A DNA stretch of 7,555 bases from Anaerolineaceae bacterium. GTDB taxonomy: Bacteria > Chloroflexota > Anaerolineae > Anaerolineales > Anaerolineaceae. This document shows, in pieces, positions 1-6,040 of the stretch. Location: the NCBI GenBank assembly GCA_003501835.1, contig DNOU01000064.1:1-7555 (forward strand), in the 5' to 3' direction. A program made the position numbers and the translations under genes. The stretch's first letter is position 1, and each line of letters starts with the position of its first letter. The notes under the pieces are model-generated. The model did no database searches. It saw only the letters and a list, made by a program, of their open reading frames with translations, and had not been told where the DNA came from.

Positions 1-14
1 TAAACTTTCGAGAA

Positions 15-43
15 AAACCCTTCGCGACAATCGCGAAGGGTTT
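15..43. terminator. Bidirectional intrinsic terminator ending the acyP operon
   Basis: A perfect 13-bp inverted repeat (15-27 pairs with 31-43, arm AAACCCTTCGCGA) encloses a 3-base loop CAA. On the plus strand it is followed by TTTCTTTTT. On the minus strand the second arm runs into TTTTTCTC. It begins four bases after the acylphosphatase stop codon, so it fits as the terminator of the minus-strand operon. The plus-strand T-tract suggests it could also end a transcript entering from the left, outside the window. Positions 1-14 carry nothing else recognisable. Confidence 0.93.
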
Positions 44-47
44 CTTT

Positions 48-344
48 TTAAAATTCACTGGGGAGAATGGAAAACCGGGTATGCTGCCTTTGTGCCGGGA
101 GCCATTCATAATCCACATTAATCACCCTGGCACTGCCAGGCCCGCGCCAGAGAGCTCTCAGCAGTTCGTTCAGGTTCGCTTCAGAACCTTCTGCGAAAAC
201 CTCCACCTGATCTTCGTGGCGGTTGCGCACCCATCCCGCCAGGGCATGACTTTCGGCGAAGTTGTGGACAAAGTAGCGAAATCCCACCCCCTGGACATGT
301 CCATCAATGATCGCATGCAATGCCTTGATTTCATCAGTTTCCAT
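48..344 (-). CDS. acyP: Acylphosphatase
   Basis: This 98-residue protein is a small cytoplasmic acylphosphatase, which hydrolyses carboxyl-phosphate bonds such as those in acetyl phosphate or 1,3-bisphosphoglycerate. The family signature is complete: GHVQGVGFR at residues 15-23 gives the phosphate-binding loop and the catalytic arginine R23, and GWVRNR at 37-42 gives the catalytic asparagine N41. The length matches the family norm of about 90-100 residues. The ATG start at 344 leaves a short polar N-terminus before the first strand, with a modest AGGTG ribosome-binding site at about 349-353. It is the last gene of the minus-strand operon, 43 bases after the HEAT-repeat gene and just before the terminator. 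Its physiological substrate cannot be told from sequence, and the neighbours do not point to one. Confidence 0.95.
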   Translation of the reverse strand: METDEIKALHAIIDGHVQGVGFRYFVHNFAESHALAGWVRNRHEDQVEVFAEGSEANLNELLRALWRGPGSARVINVDYEWLPAQRQHTRFSILPSEF

Positions 345-387
345 CCATCACCTGTTGCGGATCATCATCACTTCTGGAAAGAGAAAA

Positions 388-1401
388 TCAATTATTCGAT
401 TCGGTTTTGTCTGCTGGAGAATCAAACTTCTTTTGCATTTCAGGTGGTTCAATTTCCAATAAGTCGAGCTCGCCACCCAGGTTGCTAAGCTCGATATTCT
501 CCAGCGCCCTGTCGAGCATATCGATCTCCTCGTCGTCCCTCGCTTCTTCCACAAGCGATTCGAGCCTGGCCTTGGCTTCATTCCCACCAATCTGAGAAAT
601 CGCCCAGATCAAAGCTAACCTGAGGTCAGTGACTTCTTCCTCTTCTTCCAGCAATTCGAGCAGTTTTTCCAGGGAATCCTGAAGTTCGAGCTCGCCTGCT
701 GCGCGGACAGCTTCATACTGTACTTCCAGATCAGGTGATTCGAGCATTCCCATCACAAGATCTGCCCAACGCTCATCGGCTGAGCGACCCATGGCATATA
801 AGGCGCTGGCTTTCCATAAAATATCCTTGGAATCAAAAGCTTCCTGGATCAACTTGTGAACCTTGGGGTTGCTTGAATACCCCAGTGACTCCAGGGCACG
901 CCGTCGGATGGATGGCAGATCATGTCCTGTGGCAACGTCAAATAGATTTTGGAAATTCGCGATTCTCAAGGTATCTGGAAGATTCTCCAATTCACCGCGC
1001 AGTACAAAGACTCCGAGGTGCGCAGCAGCTGCAGCGCGCACAGTCTCGTCACTATCGCTCATCATCATTTCGGTCATGGCAGGCAGGAGGTGGACTGCAT
1101 CACATTCGCCGAGGAGCCGGATCGCCATCACCCTGATGGAGGGGTCAGGATCGTTGAGGATTGCCAGGGCAAATTCGTCAAAATTGACCAGGGTGTCCTC
1201 ATCTGCCAGTTCTGTCAAACCTTTGAGGAGCGCTTGCTTCAGTTTCAAATCCACTTCCGGCCAGACCTGCTTGAGATCACGTATATCGCGTGTGGAAAGG
1301 TCAGAAAGCCGGTGCAGCAGGCGTTCAGGAAACGGTTGACCGGGGTTTTGCAACGCGCTGAGTACCTGGGCAAAACTGGGGATTTTCGTGTTTTCGTTCA
1401 T
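388..1401 (-). CDS. HEAT-repeat domain protein
   Basis: This 337-residue protein is largely alpha-helical, with no signal peptide or membrane segment, so it is probably cytoplasmic. Degenerate HEAT-type helical pairs are visible around residues 82-100 (DPDPSIRVMAIRLLGE), 117-132 (DETVRAAAAAHLGV), 161-175 (LPSIRRRALESLGY), 192-206, 223-238 (DLEVQYEAVRAAGEL) and 257-272 (VTDLRLALIWAISQIGG). Each has the usual D-x-x-V/I-R-x-x-A-x-x-x-L-G pattern. The C-terminal third is very acidic, with a run of glutamates at 252-256, and ends in a polar tail. Such repeats normally form a scaffold for protein binding, and no catalytic motif is seen. The start ATG at 1401 lies 13 bases after the rseP stop, with a weak AGAAAGAG purine stretch upstream, so translation may be coupled. 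The function is unknown; the tight linkage suggests a role related to the protease or to envelope stress, but that is inference. Confidence 0.87.
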   Translation of the reverse strand: MNENTKIPSFAQVLSALQNPGQPFPERLLHRLSDLSTRDIRDLKQVWPEVDLKLKQALLKGLTELADEDTLVNFDEFALAILNDPDPSIRVMAIRLLGECDAVHLLPAMTEMMMSDSDETVRAAAAAHLGVFVLRGELENLPDTLRIANFQNLFDVATGHDLPSIRRRALESLGYSSNPKVHKLIQEAFDSKDILWKASALYAMGRSADERWADLVMGMLESPDLEVQYEAVRAAGELELQDSLEKLLELLEEEEEVTDLRLALIWAISQIGGNEAKARLESLVEEARDDEEIDMLDRALENIELSNLGGELDLLEIEPPEMQKKFDSPADKTESNN

Positions 1402-1414
1402 CGTACAACTCTTT

Positions 1415-2494
1415 CTAAGGAATCACGATGGGGTTCACAATGTCATTGACAACCAGCACCACCATCAGCACCATCAATAAGGCAAACCCGATAAAATGGA
1501 CTGCATTTTCAAGTTGCGGTCTAACCTTTTTCTTAAAGAACATTTCCGGGAGCAAGAAAAGGATGTGCCCGCCATCCAGTGCCGGGATTGGCAAGAGATT
1601 CGTATAGCCAAGAGCGATGGAGATGACTGCCACAAAGTAGAGGGTGTTCAATCCGGCATTTTGCGGGTTCGCAGCAGCCTGGGCTCTGTCCTCGGTTTGA
1701 ACTCTGGAGAAGATGTCATAAATGCCGACTACGCTGACCAATCTGCCTTCCTCCGGTGAGATTTGTCCTTTGATCATTTGGTAAGGCAGCAGGATCAACT
1801 GTTTTCCCTGATCGAGTGTGGATTGGGCAGCGATGGGAATCGCTTGCAGGAAATTTGTGGGTACAACCGGGTTGGTGATGACCACACCCAGGGCACCTTC
1901 TCCCTGGGGTGGATTTGCCCTCGGCGTCATCTTGACGGTCAATACTTCCCCGTTGCGGAGCACGGTGACTTCAATCTCATGCCCCAGATTTGCGGAGACC
2001 ACCTGTGATACGACTGAAATGTTCGTGATCTCGACCTTGTTAATGGATTTAAAGGTATCGCCGGATTGGAGACCCGCCAATGCCGCAGGGCTGCTGGCTG
2101 CCACCGATTGGATTTCCACCCTGGAGTAGTCAGGCATGCCTGTACGGGTAAAAAGTACAGCCAGCAGGATCAGCCCGAGGAGCAGGTTCATGATTGGGCC
2201 GTTCATCAATACCGCAAACCGCCTCCACGGATTGGCAGCGGCAAATGAGCCCGCTTCCATTGTTTCGCCTGTCTCACCCTTCATTCTGACAAAACCGCCG
2301 AAGGGAATCCAGTTCAGTGAGTAAATGGTGCCTTTGCGGGTGAAGAGCTTGACCATCCTCGGTGGATATCCAAATCCGAATTCCTCGACATCAATGTTAT
2401 TGATGCGGGCCATGATGAAATGTCCCAGTTCATGCAAGAAAACCAGAACGCCGAAGAGCAGGGCGAATTCGAGAATTGTGATAAACGTGTTCAA
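1415..2494 (-). CDS. rseP: RseP-type site-2 intramembrane zinc metalloprotease
   Basis: This 359-residue membrane protease belongs to the M50 (RseP/S2P) family, which cuts membrane-embedded substrates such as anti-sigma factors or remnant signal peptides. The first membrane segment (about 5-27) carries the zinc-binding HELGH at 21-25. A second hydrophobic segment lies at about 95-116, preceded by the amphipathic GGFVRMKGE region (66-74). A single PDZ domain follows at about 126-191. A third segment (about 285-303) leads into NLLPIPALDGGH at 299-310, whose D307 is the third zinc ligand. A last segment is at about 332-350. It is shorter than E. coli RseP (about 450 residues, two PDZ domains), as is usual in many Gram-positive and Chloroflexota homologues. 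The start codon is TTG at 2492-2494: no in-frame ATG precedes HELGH, and AGGA sits 8 bases upstream. All motifs look intact. Substrate unknown. Confidence 0.95.
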   Translation of the reverse strand: MNTFITILEFALLFGVLVFLHELGHFIMARINNIDVEEFGFGYPPRMVKLFTRKGTIYSLNWIPFGGFVRMKGETGETMEAGSFAAANPWRRFAVLMNGPIMNLLLGLILLAVLFTRTGMPDYSRVEIQSVAASSPAALAGLQSGDTFKSINKVEITNISVVSQVVSANLGHEIEVTVLRNGEVLTVKMTPRANPPQGEGALGVVITNPVVPTNFLQAIPIAAQSTLDQGKQLILLPYQMIKGQISPEEGRLVSVVGIYDIFSRVQTEDRAQAAANPQNAGLNTLYFVAVISIALGYTNLLPIPALDGGHILFLLPEMFFKKKVRPQLENAVHFIGFALLMVLMVVLVVNDIVNPIVIP

Positions 2495-2502
2495 TTTTCT
2501 TT

Positions 2503-2512
2503 TCCTTTTTTT
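2503..2512 (-). promoter_or_regulatory. Ribosome-binding site that fixes the TTG start of rseP
   Basis: Read on the minus strand this is AAAAAAAGGA, ending 8 bases before the TTG codon at 2492-2494. It is the only Shine-Dalgarno-like sequence near the beginning of the reading frame. The next in-frame ATG (Met28) lies beyond the HELGH active site. This supports initiation at TTG. Confidence 0.7.
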
Positions 2513-2568
2513 GTTTCAGCCTTCATCAACAGGAAGGTCTGATCATTTGATTTCCATTCGACATTATC

Positions 2569-3543
2569 TTACTTCAAAACTGCCGGACCACCCGGCTGCG
2601 AAAGAAGGACTTCTTTGACCTCTGGTATGCCTGAAAGTCGTTTAGCCACTGAGGCTGCGGCAGAGGTTTCACAAATGACGTGGACATTCGGCCCCGCATC
2701 CACTGATGCTGCAACTGGCAGGCCTGATTTTCGCCACGCGATCACTGTTTTGAGCAGCTGCAACGTGGCAGGGTTCCAGTAAAACAGGGGAGGGGTCGAG
2801 GTCATCATCACGGCATGCATCATGGTGCTGTCGAGTTCTATAATCTCTGCGAGCTCTGCAAAATCGCGCTTCTGAATGGCTTCCCGGCAGATTTCCAACC
2901 GGCGTTCAGCATCTTCCACCCGGGCAGCCTGAAGCGGACTTGTTTTTGCCAGAGAATGCCCCTCAGTTGAACCGATTTTCTTGTGATCAGGTTCGAGGAT
3001 GGCGATGCAATCTGTCAAATCCCAGAATTCAGGCGAGGCAATCGAAAACGCGAATGAATCGCGGTCATTTGAACCTGCAGTCCACTCAACAAAACCTCCA
3101 GGGATGGAGCGGCAGGCAGAACCCGAACCCCGCCGGGCAATCCTGGACAGGTCCTTTTCGCCCATTTGAAGCCCCAGAGCAGTGGTGGCAGCCAGGGTGA
3201 GGGCGGCAAATGCGGAGGCAGACGAGGCTATTCCGGAGCCGGTGGGAAAGTTGTTCTCTGAGAGGATATGAGCATGGATCGCCAATCCGCGAATGCCCCG
3301 TACCAGGTTGAGGTGTGTGGTCACACGTTTCAAGAATTGCCCTCCCTGGCGAACCCCGTTCAGATCCAATATATCCTCAGGCAGATGGGAGTCAAACGTC
3401 ACACGGGTCTGGGTGGTCAGACCTCCCAGGTTCATGGAGATGGATCCGTTGGATGGAAGGCGGAGAGGATCATCCTGGTTTCCCCAATACTTGATGAACG
3501 CGATATTCGGGTGGGCAGTAGCGGTTGCGGTCAATGTGGTCAT
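2569..3543 (-). CDS. mvaD: Diphosphomevalonate / phosphomevalonate decarboxylase family enzyme
   Basis: This 324-residue GHMP-superfamily enzyme performs the ATP-dependent decarboxylation step of the mevalonate pathway. The whole protein aligns by eye with mevalonate diphosphate decarboxylases: HPNIAFIKYWG at 11-21 contains the conserved lysine K18, the ATP-binding glycine/serine loop is PTGSGIASSASAFAA at 100-114, the conserved arginine is R145 in GSGSACRSIPGG, and the catalytic aspartate is D282 in VDAGPNVHVI. The length is normal. A strong GAGGA ribosome-binding site lies 5 bases before the ATG at 3543. It is the first gene of the minus-strand operon, 74 bases before rseP. A known complication is that Chloroflexota homologues annotated mvaD can be phosphomevalonate decarboxylases giving isopentenyl phosphate (shown for Roseiflexus castenholzii), so whether the substrate is mono- or diphosphate is open. 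The loop reads PTGSG where classical enzymes usually have PTAAG. Confidence 0.92.
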   Translation of the reverse strand: MTTLTATATAHPNIAFIKYWGNQDDPLRLPSNGSISMNLGGLTTQTRVTFDSHLPEDILDLNGVRQGGQFLKRVTTHLNLVRGIRGLAIHAHILSENNFPTGSGIASSASAFAALTLAATTALGLQMGEKDLSRIARRGSGSACRSIPGGFVEWTAGSNDRDSFAFSIASPEFWDLTDCIAILEPDHKKIGSTEGHSLAKTSPLQAARVEDAERRLEICREAIQKRDFAELAEIIELDSTMMHAVMMTSTPPLFYWNPATLQLLKTVIAWRKSGLPVAASVDAGPNVHVICETSAAASVAKRLSGIPEVKEVLLSQPGGPAVLK

Positions 3544-3548
3544 AAACT

Positions 3549-3553
3549 TCCTC
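3549..3553 (-). promoter_or_regulatory. Ribosome-binding site of the mvaD-like gene
   Basis: GAGGA on the minus strand lies 5 bases before the ATG at 3541-3543. It supports this start over any upstream in-frame alternative. Confidence 0.75.
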
Positions 3554-3732
3554 TTTTGCCAAGTCTACCATGAACGGGTTGGAAAGACATGAAAGCTTTG
3601 TTAGCGTTTCATATGAGATTTCCATTCCACCCTCAAGTTGTTCTTTCTCCAAAAATCACGCTCTGCTTAAATTGAAAAGAGCCATACTTCGCAATCCGTT
3701 CAATCGTATGGAAATATTCTTTAACTTACCCG

Positions 3733-3748
3733 ATTCAACTTATTGAAT
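3733..3748. repeat. Inverted repeat ATTCAA-CTTA-TTGAAT, possible operator
   Basis: ATTCAA (3733-3738) and TTGAAT (3743-3748) are exact reverse complements separated by four bases. The right arm is the -35 box of the aor promoter. A further TTGAATC at 3800-3806 is the reverse complement of GATTCAA at 3732-3738, so the motif recurs in the leader. A protein bound here would be placed to control aor. The arms are short and A+T-rich, so chance is possible. Confidence 0.35.
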
Positions 3749-3771
3749 TTGGTTACCTGACTTGTTACAAT
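3743..3771 (+). promoter_or_regulatory. Sigma70-type promoter for the aor gene
   Basis: TTGAAT (3743-3748) and TACAAT (3766-3771) match the -35 and -10 consensus boxes with the ideal 17-base spacer. Transcription would begin near 3778 and give a leader of about 80 bases before the aor ATG. It is the best promoter match in the intergenic region and is correctly oriented. Confidence 0.68.
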
Positions 3772-3799
3772 GAATATGATCAAATTATCTGTGTGACAA
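3771..3799 (-). promoter_or_regulatory. Candidate promoter for the mvaD-rseP-HEAT-acyP operon
   Basis: On the minus strand TTGTCA (3799-3794) and TATTCA (3776-3771) are separated by 17 bases. The -35 box is good and the -10 box is mediocre. Its -10 box abuts that of the plus-strand aor promoter, so the two would compete for polymerase. It would leave an mvaD leader of a little over 200 bases. Other weak matches closer to mvaD exist, so this is tentative. Confidence 0.25.
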
Positions 3800-3846
3800 T
3801 TGAATCATAGCTGCTTCGACGTTTGCTCGTCCCAAAATTCTGGACT

Positions 3847-3852
3847 AGGAGA
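3847..3852 (+). promoter_or_regulatory. Ribosome-binding site that fixes the aor start
   Basis: AGGAGA is followed by 6 bases and then the ATG at 3859. This selects the ATG over an in-frame TTG at 3823, which would add 12 residues not expected in the family. Confidence 0.85.
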
Positions 3853-3858
3853 TTAACT

Positions 3859-5688
3859 ATGGAACTCGGAGGGTATGCTAATAAGATCGCTCATGTGGAT
3901 TTGACTGCCGGTACGGTGGAATTCAAACCGATTCCTGAGGACTGGCTAAGGAAATACATTGGCGGTCGCGGTCTGGGGGTACGCTATGTTCTTGAGGCAG
4001 GTCCAAAGGTGGATCCGCTGGGACCAGACAACATTCTGTGTTTTATGAATGGTCCAATGACGGGCACGGAAGCCAACATGAGCGGACGGATGGCGATCGT
4101 TACCAAATCGCCGCTCACTGGTACAGTGACAGACAGCCATCATGGTGGCTGGAGTGCAGCCCGCATGCGTTGGGCCGGGTATGATGGCTTGATCTTTAAA
4201 GGCAAGTCACCCAAACCTGTTTATGCCTACCTGCATGATGGTCAATTCGATCTCCTTGATGCTTCCGACCTCTGGGGCAAGGGTGTACATGAGACGATCC
4301 AGCATTTCAAAGACCTTTATGGCGAAAAAGATCTGTCGGTGATCGCCATTGGACAGGGCGGAGAGAATCTGGTCAAGTTCGCCTGTTGGATTAACGAGGA
4401 TGATCGGGCTAGCGGACGAGGCGGTACCGGCTGTGTAGGCGGCAGCAAGAACCTGAAGGCTGTTGTGATCAAGGCTGAAAAGGTGATGCCCAAGCCTGTG
4501 GATCACGATAAATGGAAAGCCGCCCATCAAAAAGCCCTCAAGGAGTTGATGGACGAGAGGGTGGTCACATCACCACGCAAAGGCGGACTCTCGGTCTACG
4601 GTACCAATGTTCTCATGAACATGACCAACGTGATTGGAGGACTGCCAACGAAGAACTCTCAGCTGACTGCGTTTGGTGACAAGGCTGAATTGATCGGCGG
4701 CGAATATGTCAATGCCAATATCCTGGTCAGCAATCCCACCTGTCATGCCTGCCCGGTTGCCTGCAAGAAGGAAGTGGAAATCAAGGAGGGACCCTGGAAA
4801 GGCATTCGCATGGAATCCGTGGAATACGAACCAGCCTGGGCTTTCGGCGCCAATTGCTACAATGCTGATATTAACACTGTCGCCAAGCTGATTGATCTTT
4901 GTAATGATTTCGGCGTTGATGCGATTGAAGCAGGAAATGCCTTATCGACCTACATGGAAGCCAGTGAAAAAGACCTCACCATGGGTGATGAAAAACTGGA
5001 CTGGGGAGATATCCATGGAATGGTGGACCTGCTGATAAAGATCGCCTTAAGGCAAGGCGTTGGCGACAAGATCGCTGAAGGTCCTGCCCGCTATGCCAAG
5101 ATGATCGGACACCCTGAAATTTCAATGTCAGTCAAGGGTCAATCCATTCCTGCATATGACCCGCGTGGAATCAAGGGCATGGGGCTTGGATATGCCACCA
5201 GCAATCGCGGTGCGTGTCACTTGCGCGGTTATACTCCTGCAGCAGAGGTTGTGGGCAATGTTTTGGGTCCTTCCACAGTTTCAGATCCTCTGGAATGGAA
5301 GGGCAAGGCAGAAATGAACGTGATCTTCCAGAACGTCCATGCTGTGACTGACTGCATGGATATGTGCAAATTCGGAACATTCTCCGAATCACTCGACTCT
5401 TATGCAGCCCAGTATGAAGCTATGACTGGCATCCCGGCAGATGCTGCCCTGCTGCTGAAGGTAGGAGAGCGCGTATATAATCTGGAACGTTACTACAATA
5501 ACCTGGCTGGGCTTGGCGAAGGGAGTGATACCCTTCCCAAACGGTTCACAGAGGAAGCTTCCACTGAACCGGGCTCGAAGGGGCAGGTTTGCGAATTGGC
5601 AGAAATGCTGCCTGAATATTACAAAATCAGAGGATGGGAGAACGGCGTCGTTCCTGAAGCCAAACTCAAGGAGCTCGAGATCATCTAG
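3859..5688 (+). CDS. aor: Tungsten-containing aldehyde:ferredoxin oxidoreductase
   Basis: This 609-residue cytoplasmic enzyme belongs to the AOR family, which oxidises aldehydes to carboxylic acids (or reduces acids) with ferredoxin, using a tungsten bis-pyranopterin cofactor and one [4Fe-4S] cluster. The N-terminal cofactor-binding domain (about 1-210) shows YIGGRGLG (33-40), TGTEANMSGR (68-77), DSHHGGWSA (92-100) and RASGRGGTGCVGGSKNLKAV (183-202). The cluster ligands are C295, C298 and C302 in TCHACPVAC plus C503. Pterin-contact segments include DPRGIKGMGLGYATSNRGAC at 434-453. The length is close to that of Pyrococcus furiosus AOR (605). Two usual pterin motifs are altered: DxxGLD reads NDFGVD (349-354) and DxxGLC reads DCMDMC (498-503). 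It has its own promoter and converges with the MoaD and radical SAM genes that probably mature it. The exact aldehyde is unknown, and tungsten rather than molybdenum is inferred from the family. Confidence 0.95.
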   Translation: MELGGYANKIAHVDLTAGTVEFKPIPEDWLRKYIGGRGLGVRYVLEAGPKVDPLGPDNILCFMNGPMTGTEANMSGRMAIVTKSPLTGTVTDSHHGGWSAARMRWAGYDGLIFKGKSPKPVYAYLHDGQFDLLDASDLWGKGVHETIQHFKDLYGEKDLSVIAIGQGGENLVKFACWINEDDRASGRGGTGCVGGSKNLKAVVIKAEKVMPKPVDHDKWKAAHQKALKELMDERVVTSPRKGGLSVYGTNVLMNMTNVIGGLPTKNSQLTAFGDKAELIGGEYVNANILVSNPTCHACPVACKKEVEIKEGPWKGIRMESVEYEPAWAFGANCYNADINTVAKLIDLCNDFGVDAIEAGNALSTYMEASEKDLTMGDEKLDWGDIHGMVDLLIKIALRQGVGDKIAEGPARYAKMIGHPEISMSVKGQSIPAYDPRGIKGMGLGYATSNRGACHLRGYTPAAEVVGNVLGPSTVSDPLEWKGKAEMNVIFQNVHAVTDCMDMCKFGTFSESLDSYAAQYEAMTGIPADAALLLKVGERVYNLERYYNNLAGLGEGSDTLPKRFTEEASTEPGSKGQVCELAEMLPEYYKIRGWENGVVPEAKLKELEII

Positions 5689-5729
5689 TCGATTCCAACC
5701 CTGTAGCCTACTCCCGATGATCTAACACA

Positions 5730-5757
5730 GGGGCTGCACAGAATCAGGTGCAGCCCC
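5730..5757. terminator. GC-rich hairpin between convergent aor and moaD genes
   Basis: GGGGCTGCAC (5730-5739) pairs perfectly with GTGCAGCCCC (5748-5757) around an 8-base loop. It lies 41 bases after the aor stop and 4 bases after the moaD stop on the other strand. It is probably a shared terminator. Neither side has a true T-run (GGATTTATCC on plus, TGTGTTAG on minus), so it may pause polymerase or stabilise the mRNA 3' ends instead of terminating alone. Confidence 0.65.
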
Positions 5758-5761
5758 GGAT

Positions 5762-6040
5762 TTATCCCCCACCCACCGCAGGAAACACGCTGATGGTGTC
5801 AGTCGGATTGGGCACGGTTCCCATTTTATCCTGCAGAAACGGTACATCCCTGCCGTTGATGAACACATGCACATATCCTCGAAGGCTGCCATCTTCAAGG
5901 AGTAATTTATCGCGCATGACAGGATACCGCTGGATGATGGCATCCACCAATTGGCCGATCGTGGCATTTTCCGGGACATCAAAATCGACCGTTTTTTGAC
6001 CGGCAATGTCTCGTAACGTAGCATAAAAAGAAACCTTCAT
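5762..6040 (-). CDS. moaD: MoaD/ThiS-family sulfur carrier protein with C-terminal Gly-Gly
   Basis: This 92-residue protein has the ubiquitin-like beta-grasp layout of MoaD: first strand MKVSFYATLRD, a central helix around 27-40 (TIGQLVDAIIQRYP), the INGRDV turn at 61-66, and a C-terminus FPAVGGG in which residues 91-92 are the exposed Gly-Gly. In the family this tail is adenylylated by a MoeB/ThiF-type E1 enzyme and converted to a thiocarboxylate, which donates the dithiolene sulfurs of molybdopterin or tungstopterin. Here it probably serves the neighbouring aor product. The ATG follows the stop of the upstream paralogue directly (TGA then ATG), and its ribosome-binding site GAGGA lies inside the end of that gene, so the two are translationally coupled. 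No moaE or E1 gene lies in the window. A role in another thiolation pathway cannot be excluded. Confidence 0.9.
   Translation of the reverse strand: MKVSFYATLRDIAGQKTVDFDVPENATIGQLVDAIIQRYPVMRDKLLLEDGSLRGYVHVFINGRDVPFLQDKMGTVPNPTDTISVFPAVGGG

Larger units (their letters stand above)
3544..3858. other. Divergent intergenic region between mvaD and aor
   Basis: These 315 bases separate the two divergent transcription units and are visibly more A+T-rich than the flanking genes, especially 3650-3810. They hold a strong plus-strand promoter, an inverted repeat overlapping it and a weaker minus-strand promoter candidate, each listed separately. The part nearest mvaD (3544-3650) can be read as a short minus-strand frame overlapping mvaD, but nothing supports a gene there. 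No structured riboswitch was recognised in the roughly 80-base leader of aor. Confidence 0.75.

Noticed and set aside
81..488. Plus-strand open frame opposite acyP and the HEAT gene
   Set aside because: It is antisense to two well-supported genes and its translation resembles no protein family. The same applies to the other plus-strand frames between 407 and 3592.
2495..2568. Possible terminator or promoter in the mvaD-rseP gap
   Set aside because: Only a 5-bp CCTTC/GAAGG stem followed by an A-rich stretch is visible on the transcribed strand, with no T-tract and no clear promoter boxes.
3470..3652. Minus-strand frame of 60 residues (51 from an internal ATG with GAGGGTGG upstream) ahead of and overlapping mvaD
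   Set aside because: It overlaps the start of a secure gene by more than 70 bases in another frame, shows no recognisable motif, and mvaD has its own strong ribosome-binding site.
3823..3858. In-frame TTG start that would extend aor by 12 residues
   Set aside because: The ATG at 3859 has AGGAGA at ideal spacing, and the family normally starts at MELGGY-like sequence.
3778..3858. Possible molybdenum/tungsten cofactor riboswitch in the aor leader
   Set aside because: The leader is only about 80 bases and shows just a 4-bp GACG/CGTC hairpin, far less structure than a Moco-type riboswitch.
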